In this document: positions 14,424 through 14,466 of the stretch, piece by piece
How the letters are laid out: each line of letters starts with the position of its first letter
Position numbering within the stretch: the stretch's first letter is position 1
NCBI GenBank assembly: GCA_905202055.1
Contig: CAJKQK010000050.1
Span: forward strand, 1 to 14,466
From: an uncultured Oxalobacter sp.
GTDB lineage: Bacteria; Pseudomonadota; Gammaproteobacteria; Burkholderiales; Burkholderiaceae_D
Reading direction: 5' to 3'
DNA: 14,466 nt
Notes under the pieces: generated by a model
Told to the model about the DNA's origin: nothing
What the model saw: only the letters and a program-made list of their open reading frames with translations
Databases searched by the model: none
Position numbers and translations under genes: made by a program

Positions 14424-14446
14424 CCACAGAAAGAGAGGTATCAACC

Positions 14447-14466
14447 ATGTATTACACCCAAGAACA
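14447..14466 (+). CDS. Start of an unidentified plus-strand gene (cut by the right edge)
   Basis: ATG at 14447 begins MYYTQE and runs off the window. AGAGAGG ends 8 bases before it, a good ribosome binding site. An in-frame ATG at 14411 would add 12 residues but has no ribosome binding site and sits at the likely transcription start. Six residues cannot identify the product. Phasin-type proteins of Burkholderiales often begin in a similar way (M..tpEQ), which is only a guess. Confidence 0.5.

Noticed and set aside
14359..14448. ATG at 14448 as btuC start
   Set aside because: It would place the start upstream of the likely promoter and across the start of the divergent gene; the GTG at 14358 has a near-perfect ribosome binding site.

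Overview
This window is ordinary-looking chromosome from a betaproteobacterium, most likely a member of the Oxalobacteraceae such as Oxalobacter. The evidence for that is a DUF2863-type protein, the Burkholderiales-type glutamyl-tRNA synthetase without the full zinc site, the scpA-panC pairing, and an OFA-family carboxylate transporter. The genus is an inference from gene content; no marker gene is present. I see no mobile element, CRISPR array, phage gene or rRNA.

Layout, left to right. On the minus strand: a DUF2863-type gene cut by the left edge (1-474); tRNA-Glu and tRNA-Ala (625-803) behind their own strong promoter; gltX (986-2374) with its own terminator; a 360-bp gap holding the terminator hairpins of the next gene; and a 555-residue OFA-type transporter (2735-4402). 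A roughly 200-bp divergent control region separates that transporter from a plus-strand regulator (4608-5687) that joins a ModE/LysR-like helix-turn-helix to a periplasmic-binding-protein-like sensor domain. The regulator converges on mrp/apbC (minus, 5695-6780), which is divergent from metG (plus, 6893-8980). Then on the plus strand come a GNAT acetyltransferase, a 65-codon small ORF, scpA and panC (to 11556). A perfect two-way terminator separates panC from a minus-strand vitamin B12 uptake operon, btuC-btuD-btuF (14358 down to 11641). The first codons of another plus-strand gene are at the right edge (14447 onward).

Most of the genes are housekeeping: charging of tRNA-Glu and tRNA-Met, Fe-S cluster delivery (Mrp), chromosome condensation (ScpA), pantothenate synthesis (PanC) and cobalamin import (BtuCDF). 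The part most worth study is the divergent transporter/regulator pair. The transporter keeps the arginine that binds oxalate in OxlT but not the lysine, and carries an extra C-terminal membrane helix. The regulator has a small-ligand sensor domain. The DNA between them has three AAATAC repeats and an inverted repeat placed between the two candidate promoters. This looks like a self-contained sense-and-transport unit for a small carboxylate that I cannot name from sequence alone.

Several start codons were moved inside the longest open frame (regulator, mrp, panC, btuF, btuD, btuC) on the basis of family N-termini, ribosome binding sites or gene overlap. Promoter and operator calls were made by eye and are tentative unless stated.
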